Source: RBG-16-66-20 sp052386675 (GTDB lineage: Bacteria; Pseudomonadota; Gammaproteobacteria; Burkholderiales; SG8-39). Taken from it: a stretch of DNA of 64,000 bases. Positions 35,063 to 43,735 of the stretch are shown here, in pieces. The notes below the pieces were generated by a model. That model was not told the origin of the DNA. It made no database searches and saw only the letters and a list, made by a program, of their open reading frames with translations. Made by a program: the position numbers and the translations under genes. The stretch lies in assembly GCA_052386675.1 (NCBI GenBank), contig JBQTJX010000003.1:5079-69078 (forward strand), in the 5' to 3' direction. How positions within the stretch are numbered: position 1 is the first letter of the stretch; every line of letters begins with the position of its first letter.

Positions 35063-36247
35063 ATGGACATCGATCTTGCGCAGGCCCTCCGTCCCGGCGA
35101 CGGCATCATGGTCGGGCAAGCCACGGCCGAGCCCCAGGCGCTCACCGAAGCACTGGTCGCGCAGCGCGCGAAGTTCTCTGGCGCCAGGCTGTTCCTCGGC
35201 GTCAACTATGCCGGCATCGTGAAACCCGCGCATGCCGACCACCTCCGCCTGACCGCCTACTGCGGCGCCGGCGCTAACCGGGCGCTGGCGGATGCCGGCG
35301 TGCTGGACATCCAGCCCCATCCCTATTCCCGCTTCGCCGCCCTGATCCGCGACAGGAGGCTGGCGAGCGACGTGGTCTTCGTGCAGCTCAGCCCGCCGAA
35401 CGACCAGGGCGTGTTCAGCATGGGCCTCGCGGCCGAGTACCTGGTTCCCGCGCTCGCCGGTTGCCGCGCCATCGTCGCCGAGGTCAACGACCAGGTGCCC
35501 TGGACGCACAGCGAGCGGCTGCTGCGGCGCGAGGACCTCGCGCTCGCGGTTCTGTCCTCGCGCACGCCGGCACAGGTAGCGGCCAAGCCTCCATCCGATG
35601 CGGAGAAGGCCATCGCACGCCACGCCGCGGCCTTCGTACCCGACGGCGCGACGCTGGAATTCGGCCTTGGCACCCTGCCTGACGCCGTCTGCGCTGCGCT
35701 GGGTGGCCGCAAGGACCTGAAAGTGCACAGCGGCGCATTGGGTGACGGCGTCGTCGGCCTGATGCAGGCGGGCGTGGTGAAGGAAGCGGACTGCGGCGTG
35801 CTGATGGGCAGCCGCAAGCTGTTTGCGTTCGCGCACCGCAATCCGGCCGTCAGGCTGCGCTCCACGGAGTACACCCACGACCCGCGCACCCTGCTAGGCA
35901 TCGAGCGCTTCATCGCCATCAATTCGGCGGTGGAAGTGGACCTGACCGGGCAGGTGAACGCCGAGGTCGCGGCCGGCAGCTACCTCGGCGCGGTCGGCGG
36001 CGCGCTCGATTTCGTTCGCGCCGCGAACCAATCTTCCGGCGGGGTCTCGCTGCTGCTCGTGCGCGCCTCGCGCATCGTGGCGCAGCTGCAGGGCCCGGTG
36101 GCGACCCCGCGCAGCGAGGCGGGCGTGATCGTCACCGAATGCGGCGCCGCCGACCTGCGCGGCCTGGGCCTCGCTGAGCGCCGCCGGCGCATGATCGCCA
36201 TCGCCGCCCCCGAGAATCGCGCCGCCCTGGAGGCAGCCGAAGGATAG
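35063..36247 (+). CDS. Acetyl-CoA hydrolase/transferase family protein
   Basis: The 394-residue product aligns by pattern with 4-hydroxybutyrate/acetate CoA-transferases: GLGTLPDAVCAALG in the middle and ERFIAINSAVEVDLTGQVNAE and GAVGGALDFVRAA in the C-terminal half. In characterised members the segment after this is IHSEMxSDG, whose Glu carries the CoA thioester; here it reads VHSGALGDG, so that Glu is Gly. Either another residue is used, the enzyme is a hydrolase with altered chemistry, or it is inactive. It is divergent from the RutE-like gene and followed by a REP-like inverted repeat. Confidence 0.8.
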   Translation: MDIDLAQALRPGDGIMVGQATAEPQALTEALVAQRAKFSGARLFLGVNYAGIVKPAHADHLRLTAYCGAGANRALADAGVLDIQPHPYSRFAALIRDRRLASDVVFVQLSPPNDQGVFSMGLAAEYLVPALAGCRAIVAEVNDQVPWTHSERLLRREDLALAVLSSRTPAQVAAKPPSDAEKAIARHAAAFVPDGATLEFGLGTLPDAVCAALGGRKDLKVHSGALGDGVVGLMQAGVVKEADCGVLMGSRKLFAFAHRNPAVRLRSTEYTHDPRTLLGIERFIAINSAVEVDLTGQVNAEVAAGSYLGAVGGALDFVRAANQSSGGVSLLLVRASRIVAQLQGPVATPRSEAGVIVTECGAADLRGLGLAERRRRMIAIAAPENRAALEAAEG

Positions 36248-36255
36248 GCGAAAAA

Positions 36256-36303
36256 CAGGGACAGACCACGTTTTCCCTGGCTGGAAAACGTGGTCTGTCC
36301 CTG
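36256..36303. repeat. REP-like inverted repeat, intergenic copy
   Basis: Perfect 21-bp arms (beginning CAGGGACAGACCACG at 36256-36270, second arm 36283-36303) enclose a 6-base loop, between two convergent genes. A related copy with the same 15-bp outer arms lies at 47897-47944. Such GGGACAGACCACG palindromes are typical of REP elements mobilised by Y1 (REP-associated) transposases; no such transposase is in the window. It could also serve as a bidirectional terminator. Confidence 0.85.
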
Positions 36304-36324
36304 ATTTCCTGATTTGGCGCGGAT

Positions 36325-37515
36325 TCAGCGGAAGTCCCTCAGGGAGGGGACGCGCAGGAAGGGGACCGCCGCGACGCCCAGGCATGCGAGCGCGAAGACG
36401 TAGGCAGCGCCATAGCCGCCGCTGACGTCGTGCAGCACGCCGCCCACGAGCGAGCCGACCGCAGCGCCCAGCGCGTTGGTGGAATAGATGGTGCCGTAGA
36501 TGGTCGCGACCCTCGGGCCCGCGAACTGGCGCGTGCACACCGACGAGATGATCGGCCCGCGCACACCCATGCACAGCCCGAACACCGGCACGAACAACGT
36601 CAGCAGCAGCCAGGATGGCCAGGTCGCGAGGGCCAGCAGCAGCAGGACGCCGATCATGGATCCGGCGAAGCTCACGGTCACCGTCTGGCGGTAGCCGAAG
36701 CGCTCGGCCACGAAGCCGCTGGACATGACGCTGATCGCCGAGAGCATGCCAACCATGCCGAACACAGTGGCCGCGGCCAGCGGCGTGAAGCCCGAGTCGA
36801 TCAGGAACACCACCAGCTGCACGACCACCGCGAACATACCCATGGCGGTGCAAAAGAACACCGTCGCCAGCCCCCTGTAGATGGGCGTTTTCACCGCCGC
36901 GCGCAGGGTCCAGCCGCCTTCGGCCTCGCCTGCCTTGCGCGAACCGGGCGCGAGAGAAGGATTCCCGGCGGAGAATCGCCTCCAGGGCAATGCAAGCGGC
37001 ACCAGCACCGCCGCCGACAACAGCACGCCGCCGAGCACATGGTAGGCGGTTCGCCAGTCCCAGCCGCTCACCAGGTACTGCGCGAATGGCACCAGCACAA
37101 CCGTGCCCACGCCCACGCCGGAAAAGGCGACACCGATGGCAATGGACAGGCGCGCGCGGTACCAGCGCGCGAGCAGCGCCGAGGCCGGCACCATGCCGGT
37201 CATGCTGACGCCGATGCCGACCATCGCGCCTACCAGCAGATAGAAATGCCATATGTTCTGCAGCGAGCCGGCGAGCATGAAAGCGACGCCCAGCACGGCC
37301 AGCCCCGCGGTGTACACCCAGCGCGGGCCGGCGCGGTCAAAAAAGAAGCCCACCATCGGCGCGATGAAGCCGTTCACCAGAAGGTAGACGGAGTAGACGC
37401 TCGTCAGCTGCGAGCGCGACCAGCCGAACTCGTGCTCGATGGGCTTCAGGAACACGGTGTAGGTATCGCCGATCCCGCGCCCGAGCAGGTTGAGCGCGAA
37501 ACAGGTCGCCAGCAC
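36325..37515 (-). CDS. MFS transporter
   Basis: This major facilitator protein of 396 residues has about 12 hydrophobic helices, with the loop 2-3 motif FFDRAGPRWVYTAG and a central basic loop (about 175-200). The pattern of FGWSRSQLTSVYSVYLLVNGFIAP is like monocarboxylate/oxalate-formate family MFS proteins. The first usable start is a GTG at 37513-37515, already close to the first helix, 50 bp beyond the pncB stop. The substrate is unknown. Confidence 0.85.
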   Translation of the reverse strand: MLATCFALNLLGRGIGDTYTVFLKPIEHEFGWSRSQLTSVYSVYLLVNGFIAPMVGFFFDRAGPRWVYTAGLAVLGVAFMLAGSLQNIWHFYLLVGAMVGIGVSMTGMVPASALLARWYRARLSIAIGVAFSGVGVGTVVLVPFAQYLVSGWDWRTAYHVLGGVLLSAAVLVPLALPWRRFSAGNPSLAPGSRKAGEAEGGWTLRAAVKTPIYRGLATVFFCTAMGMFAVVVQLVVFLIDSGFTPLAAATVFGMVGMLSAISVMSSGFVAERFGYRQTVTVSFAGSMIGVLLLLALATWPSWLLLTLFVPVFGLCMGVRGPIISSVCTRQFAGPRVATIYGTIYSTNALGAAVGSLVGGVLHDVSGGYGAAYVFALACLGVAAVPFLRVPSLRDFR

Positions 37516-37567
37516 CGCGATCGCCAGCGGCGGGAGCGGTGGACGGGGTGGCGCGTGGGGCGGCAGG

Positions 37568-38752
37568 CTAATCGGCCTTCGCTTCTTCCAGCCCGAACAC
37601 CTGGCGCAGGTAGGCGAGATAGCCGGGGTCCTTGCTCACGGTCTTGCCCGGCGCGTCGGAGACCTTCGCCACCGGCTGTCCGTTGCACTCGGTCATCTTG
37701 ATGACGATGTTGATCGGTTCGTATCCGAGGTCGTTGGTCAGGTTGGTGCCGATGCCGAACGAGGTCAGGGCGCGGCCCTGGAATCGGCGCGCAATTTCGA
37801 TCGCGACCGGCACGGTCAGCTGGTCGGAGAAAATCAGAGTCTTGGTGCGCGGGTCGACGCGGTTCCTGCGGTAGTGCTCTATCAGGCGCTCGCCCCAGGT
37901 GAACGGATCGCCCGAGTCATGGCGCGCGCCGTCGAACAGCTTGCAGAAGTACATGTCGAAGTCGCGCAGGAATGCATCCGTCCCATAGGTGTCGGAAATG
38001 GCGATGCCGAGGTCGCCGCGGTACTCCTTCGCCCAGACATCGAAGGCGAAGACCTGCGAATCGCGCAGCCTCGGGCCCAGCGCCTGGCAGGCCTGCATGT
38101 ATTCGTGCGCCAGGGTGCCCAGCGGCGTGACGCCGTGCTTCTTCGCCAGCCACACGTTGGAGGTCCCCGCAAAGCGCTCCGGGATCTCGCGCTTGAAGGT
38201 CGAAATCACCTCGTCGTGCCAGGCGCGCGAGAAGCGCCGGCGCGTGCCGTAGTCCGAGACCAGGAACACGAAGCCCGGCTCCAGCGCGCGCACCTGGTCG
38301 ATCTTCGCCTTCAGGCGGCGCCGGCCCTCGTCCAGATCGGGCCTGGGCTGCGTGCGGCGGAAATAGACCTCGGAGACGATCGCCAGCACCGGGATCTCGT
38401 ACATGATGGTATGCAGCCACGGCCCCCGGATGGATATCTCCAGCCCCGGCGGCTGCGTCGTGCGCTCGACCTTGATGTACTTCTCGTTGAACTGGAACAG
38501 CCCCAGGAAATCCACGAAATCGGATTTCATGAAGCGCAGGCCGCTCAGGTAGGCGAGTTCGTCCTCGCGGAAGCGCATCCGGCACAGGTCCGCGATGCCG
38601 GCGCGGATCTCGTCTGCGTGCGGCGCCAGGTCCACGCCCTCGGTGCGGCACTTGAACACGTACTCCACCTGCGCGCCGGGGAAGTGGTGCAGCACCACCT
38701 GCATCATGGTGAATTTGTACAGATCGGTGTCGAGCAGGGACTCGATGAGCAT
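37568..38752 (-). CDS. pncB: Nicotinate phosphoribosyltransferase
   Basis: PncB converts nicotinate and PRPP to nicotinate mononucleotide in NAD salvage. The 394-residue product begins MLIESLLDTDLYKFTMMQVVLHHFPGAQVEYVFKCR and has the active-site segments VSDYGTRRRFSRAWHDEV, GTSNVWLAKKHGVTPLGTLAHEYMQ, ISDTYGTDAFLRDF and RHDSGDPFTWGE. The start is the ATG complementary to 38750-38752; the longer frame upstream belongs to the opposite gene's shadow. It is divergent from the SRAP gene by 33 bp. Confidence 0.96.
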   Translation of the reverse strand: MLIESLLDTDLYKFTMMQVVLHHFPGAQVEYVFKCRTEGVDLAPHADEIRAGIADLCRMRFREDELAYLSGLRFMKSDFVDFLGLFQFNEKYIKVERTTQPPGLEISIRGPWLHTIMYEIPVLAIVSEVYFRRTQPRPDLDEGRRRLKAKIDQVRALEPGFVFLVSDYGTRRRFSRAWHDEVISTFKREIPERFAGTSNVWLAKKHGVTPLGTLAHEYMQACQALGPRLRDSQVFAFDVWAKEYRGDLGIAISDTYGTDAFLRDFDMYFCKLFDGARHDSGDPFTWGERLIEHYRRNRVDPRTKTLIFSDQLTVPVAIEIARRFQGRALTSFGIGTNLTNDLGYEPINIVIKMTECNGQPVAKVSDAPGKTVSKDPGYLAYLRQVFGLEEAKAD

Positions 38753-38785
38753 GAAGTCGATTCTAACCCCTGCGATAATCCGGCG

Positions 38786-39430
38786 ATGTGCGGCCGCTAC
38801 GCCCTCCACGCGAGTCCGGAAGTCGTCGCCCTGCAGTTCGGCCTGGCCTCCGTGCCTGCCTTCACTCCCCGGTACAACATCGCACCGACGGCGCAGATTA
38901 TGGTGGTGCAGGACAGCGGCCCAGCCATGGTCAGGTGGGGTCTGGTGCCACGCTGGGCGAAGGACCCGTCCATTGGCGTTCGCATGAACAACGCCCGCGC
39001 CGAGACGGTAGCCGAGAAGCCGTCCTTTCGCGAGGCGTTCCGCAAGCGCCGCTGCCTGATTCCGGCCAGTGGCTTCTACGAGTGGAAGCTGGAGGGCAAG
39101 CTGAAGCAGCCGTACTACGTCCGTCCCGCGGCGGGCGAGCTGTTTGCCTTTGCCGGCCTCTGGGAGCGCTGGGAAGGACCCGGCGGGCCGCTGCAGACCT
39201 GCGCGGTGATCACCACGGAGGCGAACACCGCCATGGCGCCAATCCACGACCGCATGCCGGTGATCCTGGACCCGGCGCACTACCAGGCCTGGCTGGCCGG
39301 TAGCGCGCCCTTGCAGCCCCTGCTGATTCCCTGCACGCCGGCCGCCATCTCGGTTTACAGGGTGTCGAGGGCGGTCAACGATGCGCGTCGGGACAACCCC
39401 GGCCTGGTCGATGCCGAAGGCACTATGTAA
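38786..39430 (+). CDS. SRAP domain protein (YedK/HMCES family)
   Basis: SRAP proteins bind abasic sites in single-stranded DNA and form a protective covalent link through the N-terminal Cys. Here Cys2 (MCGRYALH) is present together with RYNIAPT, VRMNNARAET, IPASGFYEWK (with the conserved Glu) and APIHDRMPVI (with the conserved His). The protein is 214 residues, the normal bacterial length. It lies directly upstream of lexA, consistent with a DNA damage role. Its TAA stop lies inside the 20-bp palindrome. Confidence 0.94.
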   Translation: MCGRYALHASPEVVALQFGLASVPAFTPRYNIAPTAQIMVVQDSGPAMVRWGLVPRWAKDPSIGVRMNNARAETVAEKPSFREAFRKRRCLIPASGFYEWKLEGKLKQPYYVRPAAGELFAFAGLWERWEGPGGPLQTCAVITTEANTAMAPIHDRMPVILDPAHYQAWLAGSAPLQPLLIPCTPAAISVYRVSRAVNDARRDNPGLVDAEGTM

Positions 39431-39444
39431 CCGATCGGTTACAT
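39425..39444. repeat. 20-bp perfect palindrome, copy 2
   Basis: ATGTAACCGATCGGTTACAT contains the stop codon of the SRAP gene and lies 70 bp before the lexA start. Its inner 18 bp are identical to 15455-15472. It resembles a TetR-type operator. Confidence 0.8.
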
Positions 39445-39453
39445 CTGGCCCAC

Positions 39454-39486
39454 TTGCAGGACTGCCGATACTGGATATAATGCCAT
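39454..39486 (+). promoter_or_regulatory. lexA promoter with degenerate LexA box
   Basis: TTGCAG (39454-39459), a 16-bp spacer and a perfect TATAAT (39476-39481) precede lexA. The sequence CTGGATATAATGCCAT (39471-39486) over the -10 is an imperfect version of CTGT-N8-ACAG, so autorepression is likely but weaker than at imuA. Confidence 0.5.
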
Positions 39487-39514
39487 CACTGAACAAGCAG
39501 ACAGGAGGGCAGCC

Positions 39515-40144
39515 ATGTCCGAACCGCTCACCGAACGCCAGGGCGAGATCCTGCGCCTGATCAAGGAACTCACCGAAGTATCCGGCTTTCCCCCGACCCG
39601 CGCCGAGATCGCCGAGCGCATGGGCTTTCGTTCAGTGAATGCCGCCGAGCAGCACCTGCGCGCGCTGGAACGCAAGGGGGCGCTCGACATCTCGGCCGGA
39701 TCCTCCCGTGGCATCCGGGTGCGCGAGCGCGGTGGCCCGAAGGTCGGCCGGCTGATGGAACTGCCGGTGATTGGCCGGGTGGCGGCCGGTTCCCCCATCC
39801 TTGCCGAGGAGCACGTGCAGGCGCGCTACCAGGTGGATCCGAACCTGTTCACCCCGCGTGCGGACTACCTGCTGAAGGTGCGCGGCCTGTCCATGCGCGA
39901 CGCCGGCATCTTCGAGGGCGACCTGCTGGCGGTGCACCGGACGCACGAGGCGCACAGCGGCCAGGTGGTCGTGGCGCGGCTCGCCGACGAAGTCACCGTG
40001 AAGCGCTTCAAGCGCCGCGGGAACGCCATCCAGCTGATGCCGGAGAACCCTGATTTCGAGCCCATCGAAGTGGACGCACGGGACGAGAACTTCGCCATCG
40101 AGGGTGTGGCGGTCGGCGTGATCCGTGCCGGCAAAGGTTTGTAA
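39515..40144 (+). CDS. lexA: LexA repressor
   Basis: LexA represses the SOS regulon and self-cleaves when RecA is activated. The 209-residue product has the winged-helix DNA-binding domain (LTERQGEILRLIKELTEVSGFPPTRAEIA), the Ala91-Gly92 cleavage site (RVAAGSP), the nucleophile Ser126 (RGLSMRD) and the general base Lys163 (TVKRFKR). AGGAGG is 7-8 bases upstream of its ATG. A perfect LexA box is present at imuA in the same window. Confidence 0.97.
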   Translation: MSEPLTERQGEILRLIKELTEVSGFPPTRAEIAERMGFRSVNAAEQHLRALERKGALDISAGSSRGIRVRERGGPKVGRLMELPVIGRVAAGSPILAEEHVQARYQVDPNLFTPRADYLLKVRGLSMRDAGIFEGDLLAVHRTHEAHSGQVVVARLADEVTVKRFKRRGNAIQLMPENPDFEPIEVDARDENFAIEGVAVGVIRAGKGL

Positions 40145-40204
40145 TACCGGCGGGTAGCCGTCGCATTTCCGCACCCGGATGGGGCACGGCGCGGGGCCTG
40201 CCTC

Positions 40205-40210
40205 TATAAT
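40205..40210 (+). promoter_or_regulatory. -10 box upstream of the histidine kinase gene
   Basis: A perfect TATAAT lies 17 bp before the ATG at 40227. No good -35 hexamer was found at the usual spacing, so this is a weak or activated promoter candidate. Confidence 0.4.
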
Positions 40211-40226
40211 CGGTCGCTCCATCCCC

Positions 40227-42050
40227 ATGGTCGATCCCGTCGCTTCCAGCAACGTCGCACTCGCCGCCACTGCCCGCGGCGCCGGCGATTCCGTCGATCC
40301 GCGCAACGTGCTCGCGGACCGTGTCGACCAGCTCTATTCGCAACTGCCGCTGGGCCTGGCCGGGACCATCGTCGTCGGCTCCGTCGCCAGTTTCGAACTG
40401 CGCCAGGGCCGCTTCCAGGAACTGGTCGCCGGCTGGGGCATGCTGGTGTTCCTGATCACGGCCGCCCGGCTGGGCCTGTACCTGGGCTACCGCCGCAGCG
40501 CCAACCATGCCGCAAATGCCGGCCAGTGGCTGCGCTGGCTGGGGATCGGCGCACTCGCGAGCGGCGCCACCTGGGGCATCGCCGCGGCGATCTTCTTCCC
40601 CTCCCACGCCGACGAGCAGCAGGTGTTCCTCGCCCTGATTCTCACCGGCGTGCTCTCGGGCGGCATCCCGATGTACGCCGCGTCATGGCCGATGTTCGCC
40701 GCCTACGCCGGCGGCATCGCACTGCCCTTCACCTATGTGCTCGCCACCTTCGGCAATCGCCTGTTCACCGAAATCGCGCTGCTGGTGCCGGCGTTCTATG
40801 CCATCACGGTCGGCATCGCCTGGCGCCTGAACCAGGTATTCGACTCGGGCTACCGCCTGCGCCATGCCTACGGCCGCCTGACCGAGGACTACACCTCGCT
40901 GAACCGCCGCCTGCAGCAGCAGCTGGGCGAGCTCGGGGAGGCCAGGCGCCAGGTGGAGGCTTCGGGGCGCAAACTGACGCTGTTCGCCGAGCGCTCGCCG
41001 ATCGCGGTCATCGAGTTCGACCCCGAGGCACGCATCCAGCAGGTCAATCATGCCACCGAACTGCTGTTCGGCTACAACGCCAGCGAACTCACCGGGCAAC
41101 CGGCGAACAAGCTGATCCTGCAGCAGTTCCATGCCGAGTTCGACGCGCAATGGCGCAGGATCATCGAGACGCGCGAGCCGGTGTCCGGCCTCAAGCTGCG
41201 CAATCCCCGCCGCGACGGCATCGCCATCATCTGCGAGTGGACCGTGACCCCGCTGGTGAACCCGGGAGGCGAGACGGTTGCGATCATTGCCCAGGGGCGC
41301 GACATCACCCAGGAACTGGAAGCCGAGCGGATGAAGAAGGAGTTCACCTCCACCCTGTCGCACGAACTGCGCACCCCGCTCACCTCCATCATCGGTTCGC
41401 TGCAGCTGATCAACTCCGGCGTGCTGGGCGAGCCGGACAAGGACATCAGCGAACTGACCACGGTCGCCGAACGCAACGCGCAGCGCCTGCTCGACCTGAT
41501 CAACGATATCCTGGACATCGAGAAGATCGAGTCGGGCAAGCTCTCGCTGGTGCCCGAGGAGCTGCAGCTTGAAGAACTGGTGCGCGAGTCGCTGGTGCTC
41601 AATCGCGCCTTCGGTGAGCGCTTCAAGGTGCGCTTCGAGTTCCCGGGCGGGCCGGCTTCCGCGCGCGTCCATGTCGACCGCAAGCGCGTGCTGCAGGTGC
41701 TCACCAACCTGCTGTCGAACGCGGCCAAGTTCTCGCCCGAGGGCGGTACCGTGGACATCAGCATGACGCTCTCCGGCGACCGGGTGCGCCTCGGCGTGCA
41801 CGACCGGGGCCCCGGCATTCCGGAGAGCTTTCGCTCGCGCATATTCAGCCGGTTCGCGCAGGCCGATTCCGCGTTCACGCGCCAGAAGGGCGGCACCGGC
41901 CTGGGCCTGGCCATCTGCAAGCACATGATCGAGTTGATGGAAGGAACCATCGGCTTCGAGGACCGCGAGGGTGGCGGCACCACGTTCTGGTTCGAGTTCC
42001 CCCTGGCCGCCCCTGCCGTACCCGCCCCGGCCACCCCCGGACCCACCTGA
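40227..42050 (+). CDS. Membrane PAS-sensor histidine kinase
   Basis: This 607-residue sensor kinase has a membrane domain with about six helices (about 35-195), a short coiled segment (about 215-245), a PAS domain (FAERSPIAVIEFDPEARIQQVNHATELLFGYNASEL), a HisKA domain with phosphoacceptor His379 (STLSHELRTPLTSII) and an ATPase domain with N, G1 and G2 boxes (NLLSNAAKFSP, DRGPGIPESFRSRIF, KGGTGLGLAI). Because it lacks a receiver, the partner is probably the single-domain receiver encoded 7 bp downstream. The start is the ATG at 40227, 17 bp after a perfect TATAAT. Confidence 0.93.
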   Translation: MVDPVASSNVALAATARGAGDSVDPRNVLADRVDQLYSQLPLGLAGTIVVGSVASFELRQGRFQELVAGWGMLVFLITAARLGLYLGYRRSANHAANAGQWLRWLGIGALASGATWGIAAAIFFPSHADEQQVFLALILTGVLSGGIPMYAASWPMFAAYAGGIALPFTYVLATFGNRLFTEIALLVPAFYAITVGIAWRLNQVFDSGYRLRHAYGRLTEDYTSLNRRLQQQLGELGEARRQVEASGRKLTLFAERSPIAVIEFDPEARIQQVNHATELLFGYNASELTGQPANKLILQQFHAEFDAQWRRIIETREPVSGLKLRNPRRDGIAIICEWTVTPLVNPGGETVAIIAQGRDITQELEAERMKKEFTSTLSHELRTPLTSIIGSLQLINSGVLGEPDKDISELTTVAERNAQRLLDLINDILDIEKIESGKLSLVPEELQLEELVRESLVLNRAFGERFKVRFEFPGGPASARVHVDRKRVLQVLTNLLSNAAKFSPEGGTVDISMTLSGDRVRLGVHDRGPGIPESFRSRIFSRFAQADSAFTRQKGGTGLGLAICKHMIELMEGTIGFEDREGGGTTFWFEFPLAAPAVPAPATPGPT

Positions 42051-42057
42051 GGAATCC

Positions 42058-42447
42058 ATGCCCGCCACGCCGCTCACCCGAATCTGCTACGTCGAGGACG
42101 ACGAGGACATCCAGCGCATCGTTCGCATGTCGCTCGAGCGCATCGGCAAGTTCACCGTCGAAGTGGTCGGCGATCCGCTCAAGGCCATCGACGCCATCAC
42201 TGCCTTCAAGCCTGATCTGGTGATGCTGGACTGGATGATGCCGGGTATGGACGGTCCGACCCTGTTCAAGAAGATGAAGACGCTCGACCAGACCAAGGGG
42301 CTGCCGGTGGTGTTCATCACCGCCAAGGCCTCCAGCGCGGAAATGAACGAGTTGCACGCGCTGGGCGCGGCCGGCGCCATCTCCAAGCCGTTCTCGCCCA
42401 AGGACCTCCCGGACCAGCTGCGCAAGGTCTGGGCCGCGCTGCCCTGA
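42058..42447 (+). CDS. Single-domain response regulator
   Basis: This CheY-like receiver of 129 residues has the acidic pair ED-D (14-16), phosphoacceptor Asp58 (LVMLDWMMPGMDG), Thr in FITAKA and Lys near 113 (AISKPFSPKD). It has no output domain, so it likely passes phosphate on, for example to the HPt protein at 44877, or acts by protein contact. A GAGGAAT ribosome site precedes the ATG. Confidence 0.93.
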   Translation: MPATPLTRICYVEDDEDIQRIVRMSLERIGKFTVEVVGDPLKAIDAITAFKPDLVMLDWMMPGMDGPTLFKKMKTLDQTKGLPVVFITAKASSAEMNELHALGAAGAISKPFSPKDLPDQLRKVWAALP

Positions 42448-42448
42448 G

Positions 42449-43726
42449 CTAGCTGAGCTTCTGCGTCCTCTCGGCGCCGAAGGCGCCGGTGCCCTGGTAG
42501 TACTTGCGCGAGAGGAAGCCGATGACCTCGTCGGCGTTCCTGAAGCGCGCGTCGCGGTCCTTCTCCAGCAGTTTGTCCATCATCGGCTGGAAGCGCTCCA
42601 GGTGCGCCGGAAGCAGCGGCGGCTGCGTGTTCATGTGATGCAGCGCGACCTCGACCGCGGTCTCGCCGTCGAACAGGTGCTCACCGACGATCATCTGGTA
42701 GAACAGCACCCCGGCGCTGTAGATGTCCGTTCGAAGATCAAGGGCAAGGCTCCGTACCTGCTCCGGACTCATGTAGCGCGGCGTGCCGAGGATCTCGCCG
42801 GCGCCGGTGCGGTCGATGGCGTCGATGTGCTTGGCAATGCCGAAGTCCACGATGGCGAGGCTGCCATCGGCGCGGAACATCAGGTTCTGCGGCTTCAGGT
42901 CCCGGTGCAGGATGCCCTGCTCGTGGATGTCGCCCAGCGCGAACATCAACTCGCGGAAGATGCGCATCGCCTCCTCCGGTTGCATCGACTTGCCGTCCAG
43001 GCGCTGGCTGAGGTCGCCGCCGTCGAAGAACTCCATCACCAGGTAGGCGTGGTCGCCGGAGACGCCGTGGCCGTGGATGCGCGCGACGTGACGGCTGGTG
43101 ATCCGGGTGATGAGGTTGTACTCCTCGACAAAGCGCTCCAGCGCCTTCTGGTCCTTCATCACCTCGCTGCGCAGGATCTTGACCACAAGCGGCTCGTCAT
43201 CGGAATCGCGCGAGGCAAGGTAGACGCGCGACATGCCGCCCTCGCCGATCAGGCGCAGGACGTTGATGCCGGGAATGCGGATGCGCGCACCCAGCAGGTG
43301 GCCTTCCATGCGCGCCACCATCTCCGGCGAGGCGGTGCGGTCGGTCTGGTGGCCCTGGCCGCGCGTCAGTTCGCGCACGGACGTCACCAGCCGCTCCCGT
43401 GTGAGTTCCTGTTTCCTCTGATAATCGTCGGCGCCGGCCTTCATTGCGCGCACCGCGATGCTCTCGTTGCCCGCGCCGGTGAGAAACAGGATCGGCGGGC
43501 AGTGCGCGCGGCGCTTCAGGAGGTGCAGCCACTCCAGGCCATCGCCGCGCCCGAGCATGTAATCCAGAATGATGAGCGCGTAGTCCGCGAGCGGGAAGTT
43601 CTCGTCGGGCATGTCCTGCGCGAGCGGGTCGAGCGTGCCAACCTCCATCTCCGGCCATTCCTGCCTGAGGTAGTGGGCCAGCAGGTTGCGCAGGTCCTCG
43701 TCGTCGTCAATGATGAGGACGCGCAT
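42449..43726 (-). CDS. Receiver domain-Ser/Thr protein kinase fusion
   Basis: This 425-residue protein joins a receiver (1-125: DDDE, phosphoacceptor Asp55 in LIILDYMLG, Lys in ADDYQRKQ) to a eukaryotic-type kinase (about 155-410: IGEGGMSRVYLA, VVKILR, ILHRDLKPQNLM, IVDFGIAKH, GTPRYMSPEQ). All catalytic residues are present, so kinase activity could be gated by phosphorelay input. It is convergent with the receiver gene (1-bp gap) and 9 bp downstream of the receiver-cyclase gene. Confidence 0.93.
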   Translation of the reverse strand: MRVLIIDDDEDLRNLLAHYLRQEWPEMEVGTLDPLAQDMPDENFPLADYALIILDYMLGRGDGLEWLHLLKRRAHCPPILFLTGAGNESIAVRAMKAGADDYQRKQELTRERLVTSVRELTRGQGHQTDRTASPEMVARMEGHLLGARIRIPGINVLRLIGEGGMSRVYLASRDSDDEPLVVKILRSEVMKDQKALERFVEEYNLITRITSRHVARIHGHGVSGDHAYLVMEFFDGGDLSQRLDGKSMQPEEAMRIFRELMFALGDIHEQGILHRDLKPQNLMFRADGSLAIVDFGIAKHIDAIDRTGAGEILGTPRYMSPEQVRSLALDLRTDIYSAGVLFYQMIVGEHLFDGETAVEVALHHMNTQPPLLPAHLERFQPMMDKLLEKDRDARFRNADEVIGFLSRKYYQGTGAFGAERTQKLS

Positions 43727-43735
43727 GGCTGCTTG

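Noticed and set aside
36256..36303. Simple rho-independent terminator for the CoA-transferase gene
   Set aside because: There is no T run, and the same sequence recurs inside dnaE2, so a REP-like element is the better description, although termination remains possible.
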